The notes: a model not told the origin generated them from the sequence alone. A stretch of DNA of 64,000 nucleotides from Campanula takesimana (GCA_026119855.1 JAOWBW010000282.1:1-64000); one strand, 5' to 3'; counted from the stretch's first letter, positions 35,463-47,160 are shown. Numbers and translations: made by a program.

Positions 35463-36856
35463 TTAGGGTTTGCCCCTATTAGATCTGGCATGTGATGTCT
35501 CCATCTTTCCACCAGAATAGGATGAGTCTGTTCTGCCACTGGACAGCTCTGAGGTTACATTCTTCTTGACGGCTTTATCCTGGAGCAACTTGTCTTCTTC
35601 CAAGCTGATAAATTTGGAGGCTATGGTTCTGATTTCATCCAGCCTCTTGCATGGCGTCATGACTAGATCATCATAATACGCAGAGTCCTTCTTGAGTCCT
35701 ATCCTAAAGGCTTCAATTGCAGTTGTTGTATCCAGGTTGGAGATGTTCACTGCCTCACTGTTGAACCTGCTCAGATAGTCCTTAAGCAGTTCTTCAGGTT
35801 GTTGGACCACCCTTTAAAGATCACTTGTCAGCTTCTCGAACACCCTGTTGCATGATAACTGATTAGTGAACATGTTAATAAGTTGAGCATATGATCCGAT
35901 AGAACCCAAAGGCTGGTTGATGAGCCATCTCAAAGCTGCTCCTGTAAGAGTTGAATCAAAACCCCTGCAAAATCAAGCTTCCTTGTAATGTGGTGGGATA
36001 TGGACCACATCCATCTTCTCCTGATACAATGCAACATGCTCCGCTGGATCAGTTGTCCCATCATATTGCTTCATATGGGGTAGATTGAACTTCTTTGGTA
36101 TGACCACGTTGGAAATAACTGGAGTGAAGCGGGACTCATTGTAAAATGTTGGAGAAGCCTGGTTGTGCGGCATAGTCATCCCTGGTACACTCATAACTAG
36201 TTCTTTCAGCTCCTACATTTGTCTGCTAAGTAGACTACCAGCATCATTGTTAGCAGCAGCAAATTGATAATATTTAGATAATTGAAATCAAATTGGGGGT
36301 TAAGACTCCCTGCCGCCACCGAGGTAGGTGTCACAAATGTTGCTGAGGTTGGAGTAACAGTTTCAGGATTAACAATCGTGTTGTTGGTAGTCAGGCTGGT
36401 AGCTGGCGTAAATTCACCAAATCTAGATGATCCTGCAGTATCGCTTCCAAAAGCAAGCCTTCTAGGTTAGTATGGAGAGAATGGGTCAGATGGCGCATTT
36501 GGAGCAACAGACTGGAAGATACTAGGGAAGCTGGTTTGCTGTGCTGCCGATGTTCCACCTTGCAAAGTAGTCACCTCACGCTGCAACCTGGAGACTTGAT
36601 TCATCAGTATAGTGGAGGCATCGTTTTGCAGTTATATTTGATTCCTCATGTCACGCAACATGGCAGTCAAGTTGGAAGCGATGTCAATAGGGATCTCTTG
36701 ATTTGCGGCAGCAGATGATCCATCTTGAATCTGGATTGGTCGTGAGACACCACCAATACTCTGAGTCGAAGATACCACGCTTGATGAGATTGGAATTGTC
36801 TCCACTGTCGATCTCAAACCAACAGAAGTCATGGCTGAAGATATTCCGGTAGCCAT
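35463..36856 (-). pseudogene. gag: Tat gag capsid region (element F)
   Basis: The start MATGISSAM lies 33 bases after the primer site, so the leader is very short. Pieces in order: low-complexity N-terminus (36856-36632), KFNLPHMKQYDGTTDPAEHV (36194-35973) and VQQPEELLKDYLSRFN ... AFRIGL (35810-35463), the retrotransposon gag core. Stops and frameshifts near 36630, 36200, 35970 and 35815 break it. It would form the particle shell. Confidence 0.8.
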
Positions 36857-36888
36857 CTCGAATACTTTTAACAATTATAAGACCAAAG

Positions 36889-36906
36889 TTCCCACGGACG
36901 GCGCCA
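36889..36906 (-). other. Primer binding site of element F
   Basis: The minus strand reads TGGCGCCGTCCGTGGGAA three bases after the LTR end. The TGGCGCCGTC start is common in Tat elements; the exact tRNA is not settled here. Confidence 0.75.
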
Positions 36907-36909
36907 AAT

Positions 36910-37479
36910 TGTTTTGGTCAAATTTTGTAATTCAACTTCAAAGAATAGAAATTGGGTACAATGGAATAGAAATGTAAAGTAATTCAAGATCGAACGAACA
37001 CGATATTTAATGAGGAAAGCCCTTGAACAACTTGTTCGCCGGCATAAAACCTCAAAGATGGATTATTATTAGTGATGATGGAAGTACAATGAGATGAATA
37101 AGAACAATAGCTAAGAATAATAGTGATCGTGCGCGTGTGTGCATTACAAATGGTGTGAAACTATTTATAATAAGAGATTATTCACAAACTAGCTAGTAAT
37201 GCCAAGAATTTCGGGATGCTTGTTGAAGATTATCCTCGGCCGTTGTGATGGATTTGCTTCGATAAAAAGATCTCCTATGTTGACTGGGTCTTTAAATAGG
37301 TCACGCTTCTATTGATCGCGCTTCGTGGTTTATGAGAACGTTGCCTAAAAAATAGGAAGATGTGCACCTGCAAAACAAATGTGCGTATATATTCAAGTTG
37401 TTGCTGTCAGGATGCAGGATGACAAGGCAAGTTGAAGTCTTCAAGATGTTGATATAGTGCAGATTTTTATCCCCAAACA
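36910..37479 (-). repeat. 5' LTR of element F (570 bp)
   Basis: Pairs with 19181-19749. About 28 differences by eye. Confidence 0.9.
37162..37169 (-). promoter_or_regulatory. TATA box in the 5' LTR of F
   Basis: TATAAATA on the minus strand, conserved between the two LTRs. Confidence 0.55.
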
Positions 37480-37484
37480 CCTGG
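37480..37484. other. Target site duplication of element F, right
   Basis: CCTGG, matching 19176-19180. Confidence 0.9.
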
Positions 37485-38419
37485 ATCTTTGAATTTGATG
37501 GGCAATGAATTCTTAATGATAGCGGACACATTCTCCCTCACACTTACTTTCTCATCTTATTTAAACATCCTCTTTATAGTGCACATCTCCTTCAAACATT
37601 TGGCATATTTTGGGTTTTGTTTGATAGCATCTAACAAAGGTATGTTAACTTGCACTTTTTTGACTTGCACTTTTCTGAAAGTCTCAAGCACTTCCTTTTC
37701 ATGGTCCTCCTTGATAGAGTTAACCAACCTGCTTGGAAATGGAGGAACAGGCACATATGTTACATTTTGAAAAGAATTGGCATATGTTACCTCGGCTTGA
37801 TTTTGAATTGCCTTCTTTTCAACCTTGTTCTGAACTTCCTCATTTTGATGCCAAATGCTCTTTCCAAGTGAAATTTGCTCTTCCTCTTTCTCACTTCTTA
37901 TCATTATTGCACTCACATTCTCCTTAGGGTTGATCTCGGGTTGTGATGGTAACTTTTCTGAAATTTGAGCCTCCAATTTCCCAACCGTTGTGGCAAGTTG
38001 GATAATTTGAGTGCCCAAATTATGCATTCCAGCTCTTGTTTCTTGTTGGAATTGTTGGGTATTTATTGACAAAGCCTTCACAATATCCTCCAAAGACATT
38101 CCCGAGTTGGAGGACTGATCTAAAGCTTGATGCATTTGAAAACTCCGTTGAGGATACCCTTGAGTACCTCCTTGATTTTTGTAGCTAAAAGGTGGGTGAT
38201 CCCTCCATCCATGAATGGAAGTATTGGGGTAAGGGTCATATTTTTGTTGTGGTTGCTCAAAAACTCCCCCCCCCCCCATTGCATCGAATTGATGGGGTTC
38301 ATCATGCCACGATGGACATTTGTACAAGGCATGTCCATTGTCGAGTCTATCCCACATACTTGAGCTTGTGACACTTGACCCACAATTATCTTTTCCACCA
38401 GACTCATCAAGGAATTCAA
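37485..38419 (-). pseudogene. gag: Athila gag C-terminal part
   Basis: The minus strand shows YDPYPNTSIHGWRDHPPFSY, the typical Athila gag C-terminal segment, then a glutamine-rich stretch with ETRAGMHNLGTQI and the EAQISEKLPSQPEINPKEN segment. The first ~20 codons are in another frame (38419-38350). A run of C at about 38266-38278 causes the shift. The gag N-terminal and capsid parts are absent between here and the leader, so this copy had lost them before F was inserted. Reading resumes in the protease left of F. Confidence 0.75.
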
Positions 38420-38594
38420 TTTGTGAATGACACTTGTATTAATCTTGTTTGCTTCCTCCTCAATCTCTTAGCAATTTTCTCCACATCTAGATCGTGCACT
38501 AATTTACCTGTGTGCCGGAAGAACAAGGCATAAATGAGAAACAAGAAATAAAGAAAAATAAAGTCTTTTTTTTATTGGCAGAAGACCTTTCGGA

Positions 38595-38616
38595 CTTAAA
38601 CGTGATCACGCTCAAG
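38595..38616. repeat. Athila palindrome, leader copy
   Basis: CTTAAACGTGATCACGCTCAAG, a variant of the 20-bp palindrome seen three times near 18000. Confidence 0.65.
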
Positions 38617-38686
38617 TCAAAGTTGTGCTCTGCTGGAAAGGTTTTTATTTTTAAATTTTTTTTTCAAAATAAATGAAATTACACTG

Positions 38687-38704
38687 TCCCCGGCAACGGC
38701 ACCA
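38687..38704 (-). other. Primer binding site of the Athila element (tRNA-Asp type)
   Basis: The minus strand reads TGGTGCCGTTGCCGGGGA. Athila elements use TGGCGCCGTTGCCGGGGA, so this copy has one substitution. Confidence 0.85.
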
Positions 38705-38709
38705 AAATT

Positions 38710-39929
38710 TGGTGTGTCGTTAAACCGCCAAATTAATTATTCTACTCACACAAGTAAAGTGGCAAGTAGAGTTCGTATCCACGGGGACGGAGAATATTAT
38801 TTCTTTTGATTTGACAAAACAAAAACAAAACAAAGAGGGGGGATTTTTGATTGATTAAACTAAGAACTAAACCAACAACTAAATTAATAATGAGGTAAAA
38901 TAAAATAGAGACAGAATTTATAATAGCAAAACAAACAAAGAAAGAAATATCAACTGGAGACAATTTCCAATTCAAGGGTTGTTAGGTTTCAATTACACAA
39001 TCGATCATTGACTACCAAAAGATATTCTTGCTATTTCAATTATTCAACCAAAACCTATTAGGATAGTCATAACAAGATTGTGTTTCCCTAATGTAATTTC
39101 TCAAGCCTAGCACTCAAACAATCTTATTGTTTCTTGATTGGGCACACTAGGGTTCCATATCAATCAACAATAGCTTAAAGCAATTTTGAAACGGTTGAAT
39201 CCCAAACTTGACAATCAAGATAGCTACAATTATCGAGTTTGGATTGAGGATTCATAAAGGTCAAACTAGTTATGATAGCACAACTAAATAAACCTATTGC
39301 TCTAAATTAGCATGTGAGAAAAAATAAATTAGATGGGTGATCAATTCATCAAAACTCATAATTTCTATAAATCCAAATGAATCCACAATCATATTGAAAA
39401 AATAGCAAGAAAAAATTAAAGCATAAGTCTCAAATTGCGTAATTAAAACTAAAACTTGAATTGGAAAAAGAAAGACTTAGCTACACATGATTTGAGTCTT
39501 CATCTTCATAAACATATCTCTTCTTGAAATTGATTAAAATAAAAATTACAAAAGAAGAGAGATTGTGGGGAACGAGAGGAGAAGAAAAGAGAAAAAAATG
39601 ATGGAAGTTTTTTTCTTGGTGAAGATGTCGTTCTCTTGTGATGATACTCTCCTTTTATTGGCTGGGAAAATAGAAAGAAAATTGCCCATTTGCTATTCCC
39701 TAACTCCCACTTTATTGAAAGGCACTAATAAATTGGTGAATTGATTGTAGTTCTTTGGCTTTCAAATTTCCAGCTTGATTCATCCATTTAAGCAACACAA
39801 AAATCAGCTACATTTCTAGCTCCCAAAATCCCACTTTTAACCTTCTTTTTACTTCAATCTATCACTTCCGTCCCTACATCCAAAATATAACGAAAACAGA
39901 TTAAATTGATGCATTACATAATTCAAATG
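38710..39929 (-). repeat. Athila 5' LTR (right limit set by element E)
   Basis: Begins next to the primer site with TGGTGTGTCG on the plus strand and has no coding potential. Its true end is either just before 39930 or beyond the E insertion. No second copy is in the window, so I could not confirm it by comparison. Confidence 0.6.
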
Positions 39930-40109
39930 TGTAGACACCCCATTTTGTACATTCTCCATAATTACACTACTTCGGTGTCTCGCCTTTGATTTGGGTCGAA
40001 ACTCGTTAAGTTTGACATGTTCTGTTAAGTTTCTGATTGACTCCGTTAGTTAGGGGCCAAAACAAACATTTAAACTACTGAAGCAGGGATTTTTGTGATT
40101 CAGACACAA

Positions 40110-40150
40110 GATGTCTTGTACGAGACATTGGATGTCTTGTACGAGACATC
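40110..40150. repeat. Palindrome pair in the 5' LTR of E
   Basis: Two adjacent copies of a variant of the perfect 20-bp palindrome GATGTCTCGTACGAGACATC, about 185 bases upstream of the TATA box. Confidence 0.75.
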
Positions 40151-40334
40151 CCCCTTGACAGTCGAGTTTCAGCAGTTTCCTTGTTGATCTCAACCCCGTT
40201 TCTTGGCAACCACTCATGCAATTCGGGAAAAATCTGATGAGCGATCCTAGAGTCAAAAATACCTCCTTAGAAATCAAGTCTTTGATTCCCATCCAAACTT
40301 ACCCCCTTGGCTTGATCCCTAGGTCAAGAAATCC

Positions 40335-40342
40335 TATAAATA
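40335..40342 (+). promoter_or_regulatory. TATA box in the 5' LTR of E
   Basis: TATAAATA followed by TAGAGG, in a CT-poor context typical of plant LTR promoters. Confidence 0.55.
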
Positions 40343-40940
40343 TAGAGGTTCTTGAACTAAAAACCTCTAGAATGGTCATTCACCCAAAAACCACTCAAAA
40401 TCTGATCAAGAAGGTTCTCATAATCAGCCTCTCTCCCTCACCCAAGAAATTCACAAGATCATAACACCATTCAAGTCAATTTTTTGGATCATCAAGGCCT
40501 TTTGCCAAGGCCATCCATAGGATTCTCGAATAACGCTTAGGTAATTCCATTGTTTTCCTCTCTTCTCATCTCCTTCATTGCCTTGAAGTAGTGTGATTCT
40601 ATCTAAAGGAACAGCCTAGAGCCTCTCTAATTCATGGAGATGGTCTCGAAGCACATGATCCGATATTCTAAATAAATAGGAAATTATTTGTTTGGCTCCT
40701 TCTGTGCATGAATGCATAATTTTAAAGATCATGATGATGATTTTGTAAGAAAGACCGATCCTAGATCAGGTGGATTGGGTGCTCCTTGACCTTCCCAATC
40801 CATAACTTAACCCCCAAACTCAAGAATCTCACGGTCCGTGTTCCGTTAAACATGATGGCGACTCACAACAATCGAGCAACAATCAAGTCCTTACAAACAA
40901 CCAAACCGGAAAACCGACCGGAAAGGGCGCACGCTCACAG

Positions 40941-40958
40941 TGGCGACTCTGCTGGGGA
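40941..40958 (+). other. Primer binding site of element E
   Basis: TGGCGACTCTGCTGGGGA one base after the LTR. Element C has TGGCGACTCCGCTGGGGA at the same place. Confidence 0.8.
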
Positions 40959-41051
40959 GGTATTCATCGTAAGAGGGTTAGAATTGCATTGAAAAAATTG
41001 TCATCATTCTTAAAATTCTGCATTCTATAGTGTTTTCTGTTCCCAGACTGA

Positions 41052-41091
41052 GATGCCTCGTACAAAGGATCTATGTCTCGTACGAGACATC
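41052..41091. repeat. Palindrome pair in the leader of E
   Basis: One degenerate and one nearly perfect copy of the 20-bp palindrome also found in the LTR. Confidence 0.65.
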
Positions 41092-41315
41092 TCGGTTTAA
41101 TCAGATAGCCTGTTTCTCTGGTTTGAAAAAGGGATTCTGTCCGGTTCAAACACATACACAGGGTTTCAGATATGTCCTCCCCTCTGTTTCTGAGTCTTAG
41201 GACCTTCCTAACGACAAAGAAACTCTCCATATATCATAAAGCTAACCTTTGTTTTGCAGGAGTACTTAAAAATTTGAAATATTTCGTGCTTCGCATTTGT
41301 TATGCTTTATGTGTG

Positions 41316-41363
41316 AACTACGACGGCCTGAGTTCCTCCACAAGAGGGAAACGTAGGCAGCCA
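41316..41363 (+). other. Conserved double-hairpin motif, copy 2 (leader of E)
   Basis: CTACG (41318-41322) pairs with CGTAG (41352-41356). Inside, TTCCTC (41333-41338) pairs with GAGGGA (41344-41349) across a CACAA loop. GCAGCCACTTGGCCCGGCC follows, parallel to the other copies. Confidence 0.7.
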
Positions 41364-42182
41364 CTTGGCCCGGCCATTGCATGTTTTTGTTTTGCTTTCA
41401 AAAAAAAACTTTCTATTTTCTCTTTGACACCAAGAATTTGACTCTCACACACGTGCACACATGTAGAATAATTGCACTACATACCCTTTAACCCGGGTCC
41501 CAATCGGAGGACGGATGTCGGTCAGCACACCCACTCTACGAGTGGCACTCGCCGATATCTCCAAAGATGGTGTACCCACTCCGTGACACGCTCCTAGACA
41601 GTGTTCTTGGGGAGCCTTAGCCGTAAGCCCTGCATCAACCTCATGCATACATACTAGTCAATAGGACATTCCTTGAGACCGATCGGTTCGATTCTTAGGG
41701 TTGTTTTAATAGATAACACTTCTCTTACAATCTGTAATACCCCCTTCATGAATTCTTGACGAATGTCCCTTCGGTTAAATTGTTGAACAAAGGATTGCGA
41801 TGGTGGAATTAAGAATTTTTCTACATTCATCGAGTCTAGTCTCTTTCACCATCAAGGTCCTACATTTAGCAATGTCCCTTTCGGTTATCCCTTACAAGAA
41901 TTCATAAGGTTTGATTGCACTAAAGGCGTTGTTTAACAAAGTACAAAACAATTACGGAATCACTTAGGTTTTGCTAATTGAATGGTGGATTCCGATGAGA
42001 ATATGGGACCTTTGCCCAAATTGTCCGTTTGGGAGAGTGCAATACAGGTGAAAAACAAGGGGCTCATATTCTAGGGTGACAGAATCCACTGTTCCATGAT
42101 GAACTAGATAGTAACCCTTAAAATGGATTAAATTCCGTCCGACCAAAGTAGGTTTAAAATCTGCAATCTGACTGTCAGGCTA

Positions 42183-42242
42183 GATTTCTCGTACGAGACA
42201 TCCATATTTCGTATGAGACATCCATGTTTCGTACGAGACATC
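42183..42242. repeat. Three palindrome copies just upstream of gag in E
   Basis: Three copies spaced ~20 bases apart with cores CTCGTACGAG, TTCGTATGAG and TTCGTACGAG. Confidence 0.7.
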
Positions 42243-42383
42243 TTCCCTTTACTATGATTCTTCCTTGTTGGTCAACCTAAACCGCCTAAAAAGCTGACTT
42301 ATTGGGACCCCAGCCTGGATTTAACACAGTTTCTGAACTCTAGGTCCGTCCGATTCAGCAAGGTAGCTCCACACTCCCAACAC

Positions 42384-43326
42384 AATGTCAAACACCAGGT
42401 TTGCGCAAGAACTCAACGACCTCAAATCTTGATTAGAGGGAGAAGTGGGCCAACTCTCTGAGGTATACGCTATGGTTTTATACGCCCGCTTTAAGAGAGA
42501 GATAGAAGAGGAGTTTATAACTCGCCTACGGACTCAAAAGGAATTCTTTGAAAGAGAAATCAAATCCCTCCAGATTCAGTTGTTAGCCCGAGAGGAGGAA
42601 GTTAATGCGTTTCGAAAAGGCCTCTTCATGCAAGAAGAATACTATGAAAAGAAGATTGACATGCTCCAAGCATGCCTACAAGCTCAAAGAGAATGTTACA
42701 AGAGGGAAGTTGAATCTCGAGCTGAAACGAGGCCAAGAAACTACCACAAATACGGAGGCGTTTCCTAAAGCAAGATGTTTGATTTACTAGTGGAAGCCGG
42801 AAAGGTCACACCAAGGAAGCCTCCTACTACTCCAAGGGAACTCCCTGCAAATCATGCTCATCATCTCTATTGCAAGTTCCACCAGTTTAGTGGCCATGAT
42901 ACCAATTCTTGCAACCACCTCAAAGATATGATCCACGATCTTATAGACTCTAAGAAAGTAGGGGTTCCTAATGTAGTGACAAACCCCCTCCCAACTGCGG
43001 GAGGAGGGATCAATGTAATAGAAATAGCTAGCAAGGAAGAGGAGACTACTCGCCTAGTCCCAAACGTGGGCGAGAGCACTCCAAAGTTTAATAATGAAAT
43101 TTATTTCTGTTACATGTTGTCTTGGGATCAAGTACTAGATAGGAAGAATAACAAAGAAAAAGAAGATGTTAACTTACTCACCCGATCCGGTCGAGTCATA
43201 ATCAACAAAGATCCGAGATTAGAAGAGCCATCATCTTCAAAAGAGCATGAACCCATTGATCTTGACGATCCACTTCTTAAACAACTAAAAAAGACGCAAG
43301 CAAACATTTCCATATGGGATCTCTAA
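42384..43326 (+). pseudogene. gag: Tat gag (element E), short N-terminus with coiled coil and zinc finger
   Basis: The start MSNTRFAQEL is followed after 15 codons by TGA (42429), where CGA would fit. Then comes a long charged coiled coil with repeated QRE/EREIKSL units (to about 42740). After a frame change near 42770 the finger YCKFHQFSGHDTNSC, the DMIHDLID helix and a linker ending DPLLKQLKKTQANISIWDL follow. A capsid core like that of F is not evident; instead the coiled coil resembles the N-terminus of the gag of C. Gag would form particles and bind RNA. Confidence 0.7.
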
Positions 43327-43347
43327 GGCTCCCCTCACAAAGATCGA

Positions 43348-44484
43348 ATGATGATATCAAAAGCATTAGCCCAAGTCGAAGTGCCTAAAGAAATAACTCC
43401 CGAAGACTTAACGCAAATGGTAGGCCAAATCCAATTTGGCAATGTGATCATATTTACCAACTTAGATCTACCACAATATGGTAGAGGGAACACGGAGGCT
43501 CTTTACATAACCGCGGAGGTCAATGGGCATCGAATCCCCATAATCTTGGTAGACAACGGATCCGCCATAAACATCTTTCCAAAGAAAGTCATGGTAACGC
43601 TTGGCCTTACCTCAAGAGATATGAAACCTTCGACTCTTACTGTACGAGGGTTTGATTGCACTGCACGTTCACCTATGGGGGCGATCACTCTAACGATCGT
43701 AGTGGGAGAAATAACTACAAAAGTGGAATTCCAAGTCATTGACATCCCTTCTTCCTTCAACCTTCTTCTAAGGCATCTGTGGCTACACCAAACCGGGGGA
43801 GTACCATCAACTCTCCATCAATGTGTCATGTGTAGATATAATGACATGATAGTCACCGTACTAGGAGAACTAGTCACTGCTAGCCCAATCTTAGAAATTC
43901 AGCATGAGGCAACTAACCACCTCTTTAATGGATTCGAAATCCAAAAGCAAAGTAATGTAGAGATGGTGGAAGTGCACAATGAGAATGACTATTCTAAGGC
44001 CATTCCATTCTATGGAACGCGCCCAGTACTTAACATGATGCTAAGCAGTCTCGGACTTGGCAAAAATTTGCAAGGGATCAAAGAACCACCACCTGTCGTT
44101 CTTTATCCACCTGAATATGGTCTAGGGTATGAGTCACCACTCAAGAGAATCCCTAAAGAAGAAAGGGATTGGACTTCATACGTTGTGCCAATCGCACCGC
44201 CCTATCGAAAGACTCTAAACAGGTACTTTGTACGTGAGGGGAAAAACTTTCCATACTTCATGTTCCCTGAACCATGGATCGACCATAGGGGGAAGCGCCA
44301 ACCGGGCTTTGAAATCTTCAGTGACTGTGATCCGTACTCACTCAATACAGAACCGATACAATTCTCGTGGCTACCTCGAGAATTAAGGGGTACTAAGGCT
44401 GAAGTATTCAGTGAATGGGACTTTGTGTTGGGAGAAGACCTACTGCACCAATTTCTCAACCCTTGCAATCTAGAGGACACTTAG
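43348..44484 (+). pseudogene. pol: Tat protease and linker (element E)
   Basis: 378 open codons. The protease active site reads LVDNGSAINIFP, followed by FQVIDIPSSFNLLLRH where relatives have LGRPW, so the second conserved segment is altered (GRP to RH). PSTLHQ follows. The rest (about residues 190-378) is the long linker to RT found in Ogre-like Tat elements, with KNLQGIKEPPPV and GLGYE. It ends with TAG; coding similarity continues beyond, so the stop is probably premature. Confidence 0.75.
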
Positions 44485-45046
44485 ATCAATGCATTAGACA
44501 AGGGGGATGCTCCAAACCAAGACTACACCAAGCTCATCAAGAAATGTGACGAGCCCATCAAGAACTAGTACACAACTGGGGGACCCATAGCAAGTGAAGA
44601 CTTCCTGATCAAAGAATTAGGGTGCAATCCCCATCCCCATGGGGAAAGAAAATTTATAACTCTTACCTTAGAGTCAGATACCGCTACCGATGAGCTCACC
44701 CAAGATGACTTGGATGCCATCACGGAACGTTTATTCCTCTATTTCTTAATGAAAACGTAGATCTTTCTAAGTATCCTGAGATTGCTAGCGTCGTAAATGA
44801 TGAATTAACTAATAACTCTAACGAATTAGATAATAATGAGTCATATGACGAGATAGATCAAGAAAATGAACAAATTTTAAAAGAAATTAATAAGCAAGTA
44901 GTTTCTCATGGCGGAAATGGTCCTATTGATGCCGAAGAAACAGTTAATCTGGAGACGGATGATGATCCGAAAGAGACCAAGATTGGCAGTTTCTTGAAGG
45001 GGTAGACCGACAAGCCCTCATAGCGCTTCTCCGAGAATTCCTAGAT
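44485..45046 (+). pseudogene. pol: Decayed linker between protease and RT (element E)
   Basis: Coding-like acidic sequence (many GAT, GAA and GAG codons) with several stops. It leads into the RT start. Ogre elements have an intron near this place; I see no convincing donor and acceptor pair here. Confidence 0.45.
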
Positions 45047-46445
45047 GTGTTCGCATGGTCCTACAAAGTTATGCCGGGGCTATCCAATTCGATTGTTGAA
45101 CATAAAATACCGCTGCTTCCTGATTCGAAGCCAGTCAAGCAGAAACTCCACAAAATTAAGCCAGAGTGGTCGGTACAAGTCAAGCAAGAGATAGAGAAAC
45201 TCCTGAGTGTGGGGTTCATCAAAGTGATAGAGTATCCAACCTGGTTGGGTAATACTGTGAAAGTTTCCAAAGAAAATGGAAAGGTTTGTGTCTGTGTTTA
45301 TTTTCGTGATCTTAATAGAGCATCTCTGAAGGATGACTTTCCCCTTACCAACATAGACATGCTCGTTGACAATACCGCAAAATATGAGGTACGCTCGTTC
45401 GTAGAAGGATTCGCCGGGTACAACCAGATCCTCATGGCAGAGGAAGACTAGCACAAGACAGCGTTTACCATACCCTGGGGGACGTTCTGTTATACAGTCA
45501 TGGTATTCAGACTCGAAAATGCCGGAGCCACCTACTAGAGAGCTGTAACTGCGCTATTCCATGATATGATACATAAAAAGATGGAAGTGTACATCGATGA
45601 TATGATCATACACTCTAAAGGCTCCGATGGGAAGCACTTCGTCGACCTCAGAAAGTTCTTTAAAAGGTTGAGACACTACAAGATGAGACCTAATCCGGCC
45701 AAGTGCACATTTGGGGTAGTGAAAGGGAAAGTCCTTGGATACATGGTCACCAAGCGTGGTATAGAAGCAGACCCCGCTAAAATCAAAGCCATCATTGACA
45801 TGCCTCCACCTAAGATGTAGAAAGAAGTAAAGGGACTCATAGGTCGCCTTCAGTTCATTAGTCGTTTCATTAATCAACTCACGACAATGTGCGAACCCAT
45901 CTTCAAACTCCTCAAGAAGAATGCATCCCTAGAATGGACCGAAGAGTGCCAAGAAGCCTTTGAAAAGGTCAAAGAATACTTGGTTATTCCTCCCGTATTG
46001 GTCCCACGGCATAAAGAAAAACCATTGACCTTGTACCTCACAGTCAATAACACTGCACTAGGGGCTATGCTAGCACAAGAGCAACCCGACTCGAGGAAAG
46101 AGAATGCCATCTACTTTGTCAGTCGTCACTTCCAAGGGGCTGAATTGAACTACTCTGCATTAGAAAAGTCGTGTGCTGCACTGGTATGGGTGACTGAGAG
46201 ACTTAAGCCATACATGGAAGCATTCCCCGTACAACTGATTGCCCGGATGGACCCAATAAAGTACATTTTCGAGAAGTCTCATGTCTCCTCTAGAATAGCC
46301 AAGTGGTACTTTATGCTCGCAGGGTAAGATATCACTTACATCAAACATAAATCCGTAAGTGGAAGAGTTTTTGCTGATCATTTAGCCGAATTTCCATGTG
46401 ATGAAGCGAAAGGGAAGACCCGCGATTTCCTGATGAGGACATCAT
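45047..46445 (+). pseudogene. pol: Tat reverse transcriptase and RNase H (element E)
   Basis: In order: MFAWSYKVMPGL, the EIEKLLSVGFIKV segment, VYFRDLNRASLKDDFPL, GYNQILMAEED, then TAG (45449), WGTFCYTVMVF (normally VMPFGL), TAG (45536), VYIDDMIIHSK with the catalytic IDD, MRPNPAKCTFGV, TAG (45818) and the RNase H stretch LYLTVNNTALGAML with SRHFQGAELNYSALEK. The PFG loss in the palm would by itself disturb the enzyme. The 45536 and 45818 stops fall where relatives have glutamine. Confidence 0.85.
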
Positions 46446-46456
46446 GGCAATAGCAG

Positions 46457-46900
46457 AAAATAAGTGGCAATTATTTTTCGATGGCGCAGCCAATAAATAG
46501 GGATATGGTATTGGCATGTTACTAGTAGATCCCTCAGATCTCTATACTCCACTCACAATTTGCCTTGATTTCGAGGCCACTAACAAAATTACCGAGTACG
46601 AAGCTTGCATAGCGGGGCTTGAAGCAGCCTTAGAAAGAAATGTGACTGAACTAGAGGTGTACGGAGATTCACAACTCATAATCAATCAGTCACTCAAAAA
46701 GTGGAAGGTACAAGATCATACGCTTCAGAAATACAACGACCATCTCCAAGACTTGGTCAAGCAATTCAAAGAGGTCACTTTCTTCTATCTTCCTAGCAAT
46801 AAGAACCGCTTAGTAGACTCGCTAGCCATGCTAGCATCACTCGTGGAGATTCCCGAATGGACTGAAGTCAAAATATTCAAAGTTGCAAGACGAATGACTC
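46457..46900 (+). pseudogene. pol: Second (archaeal-type) RNase H (element E)
   Basis: WQLFFDGAANK is the first catalytic segment, followed by a stop at 46498. The frame then gives ATNKITEYEACIAGLEAAL and VYGDSQLIINQSLKKW, with the further D in VDSLAML. This is the domain that marks the Tat lineage. A linker with WYYDVWSFL to integrase follows to about 47155. Confidence 0.8.
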
Positions 46901-47160
46901 CTGCTTATCACTCAATCATTGACATGCATGACTGTAAAGAGGCATGTGACTCTGTTTCCGTAAATGCCTTAGACGATAAACCTTGGTATTACGACGTATG
47001 GAGTTTCCTCATAGACGGAACATTCCTATTGGACACATCACCTAAAGCAAAGAAATCTCCCAAACGATTTGCTGCCCAATTCGTGATTATAGGTATCGCC
47101 TTTATAAGAAACATCACAAGCAGTGTCTACTCTATGCCGATGAGCACGAAGCCATAGAAA

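Larger units (their letters stand above)
19181..37479 (-). mobile_element. Element F: Tat-lineage Ty3/gypsy retrotransposon, ~9.9 kb without its insert
   Basis: Two ~570 bp LTRs (TGTTTTGG...CCCCAAACA) with matching CCTGG duplications enclose gag, protease, RT, RNase H, a second (archaeal-type) RNase H and integrase in the order typical of Tat. An antisense gene lies near the 3' LTR. Copia element G is inserted in the 3' non-coding part. The LTRs differ at roughly 5% of positions by eye, older than the G insertion. All coding parts carry stops or frameshifts. Confidence 0.9.
16131..39929 (-). mobile_element. Decayed Athila-type Ty3/gypsy element, split by Tat element F
   Basis: Reading from right to left there is an LTR, a tRNA-Asp-type primer site, the C-terminal part of an Athila gag, an aspartic protease and the integrase C-terminus, then a long 3' untranslated region. 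RT, RNase H and the integrase core are absent, and the gag N-terminus is also missing. Element F sits between gag and protease, flanked by CCTGG. The 3' LTR is not seen; the left limit near 16131 is a guess based on the end of the repeat array of fragment A. Confidence 0.7.
39930..40939 (+). repeat. 5' LTR of element E (1010 bp)
   Basis: It starts TGTAGACACCCCATTTTG and ends CTCACA before the primer site. It shares its start and general layout with the LTRs of B and C (CTCCGTTAGT, AACTTAACCCCCAAACTC, GGCGACTC near the end) but is clearly a different subfamily. Confidence 0.75.
40959..42383 (+). other. Untranslated leader of element E
   Basis: 1.4 kb without a gene. It carries two clusters of the GTCTCGTACGAGAC palindrome (41052-41091 and 42183-42242), one conserved double hairpin, and two copies of AATGTCCCTTCGGTTA-like words near 41765 and 41872. 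Confidence 0.7.

Noticed and set aside
44485..45046. Ogre-type intron between protease and RT in element E
   Set aside because: No donor and acceptor pair flanks the region convincingly, and coding-like sequence with simple stops spans it.
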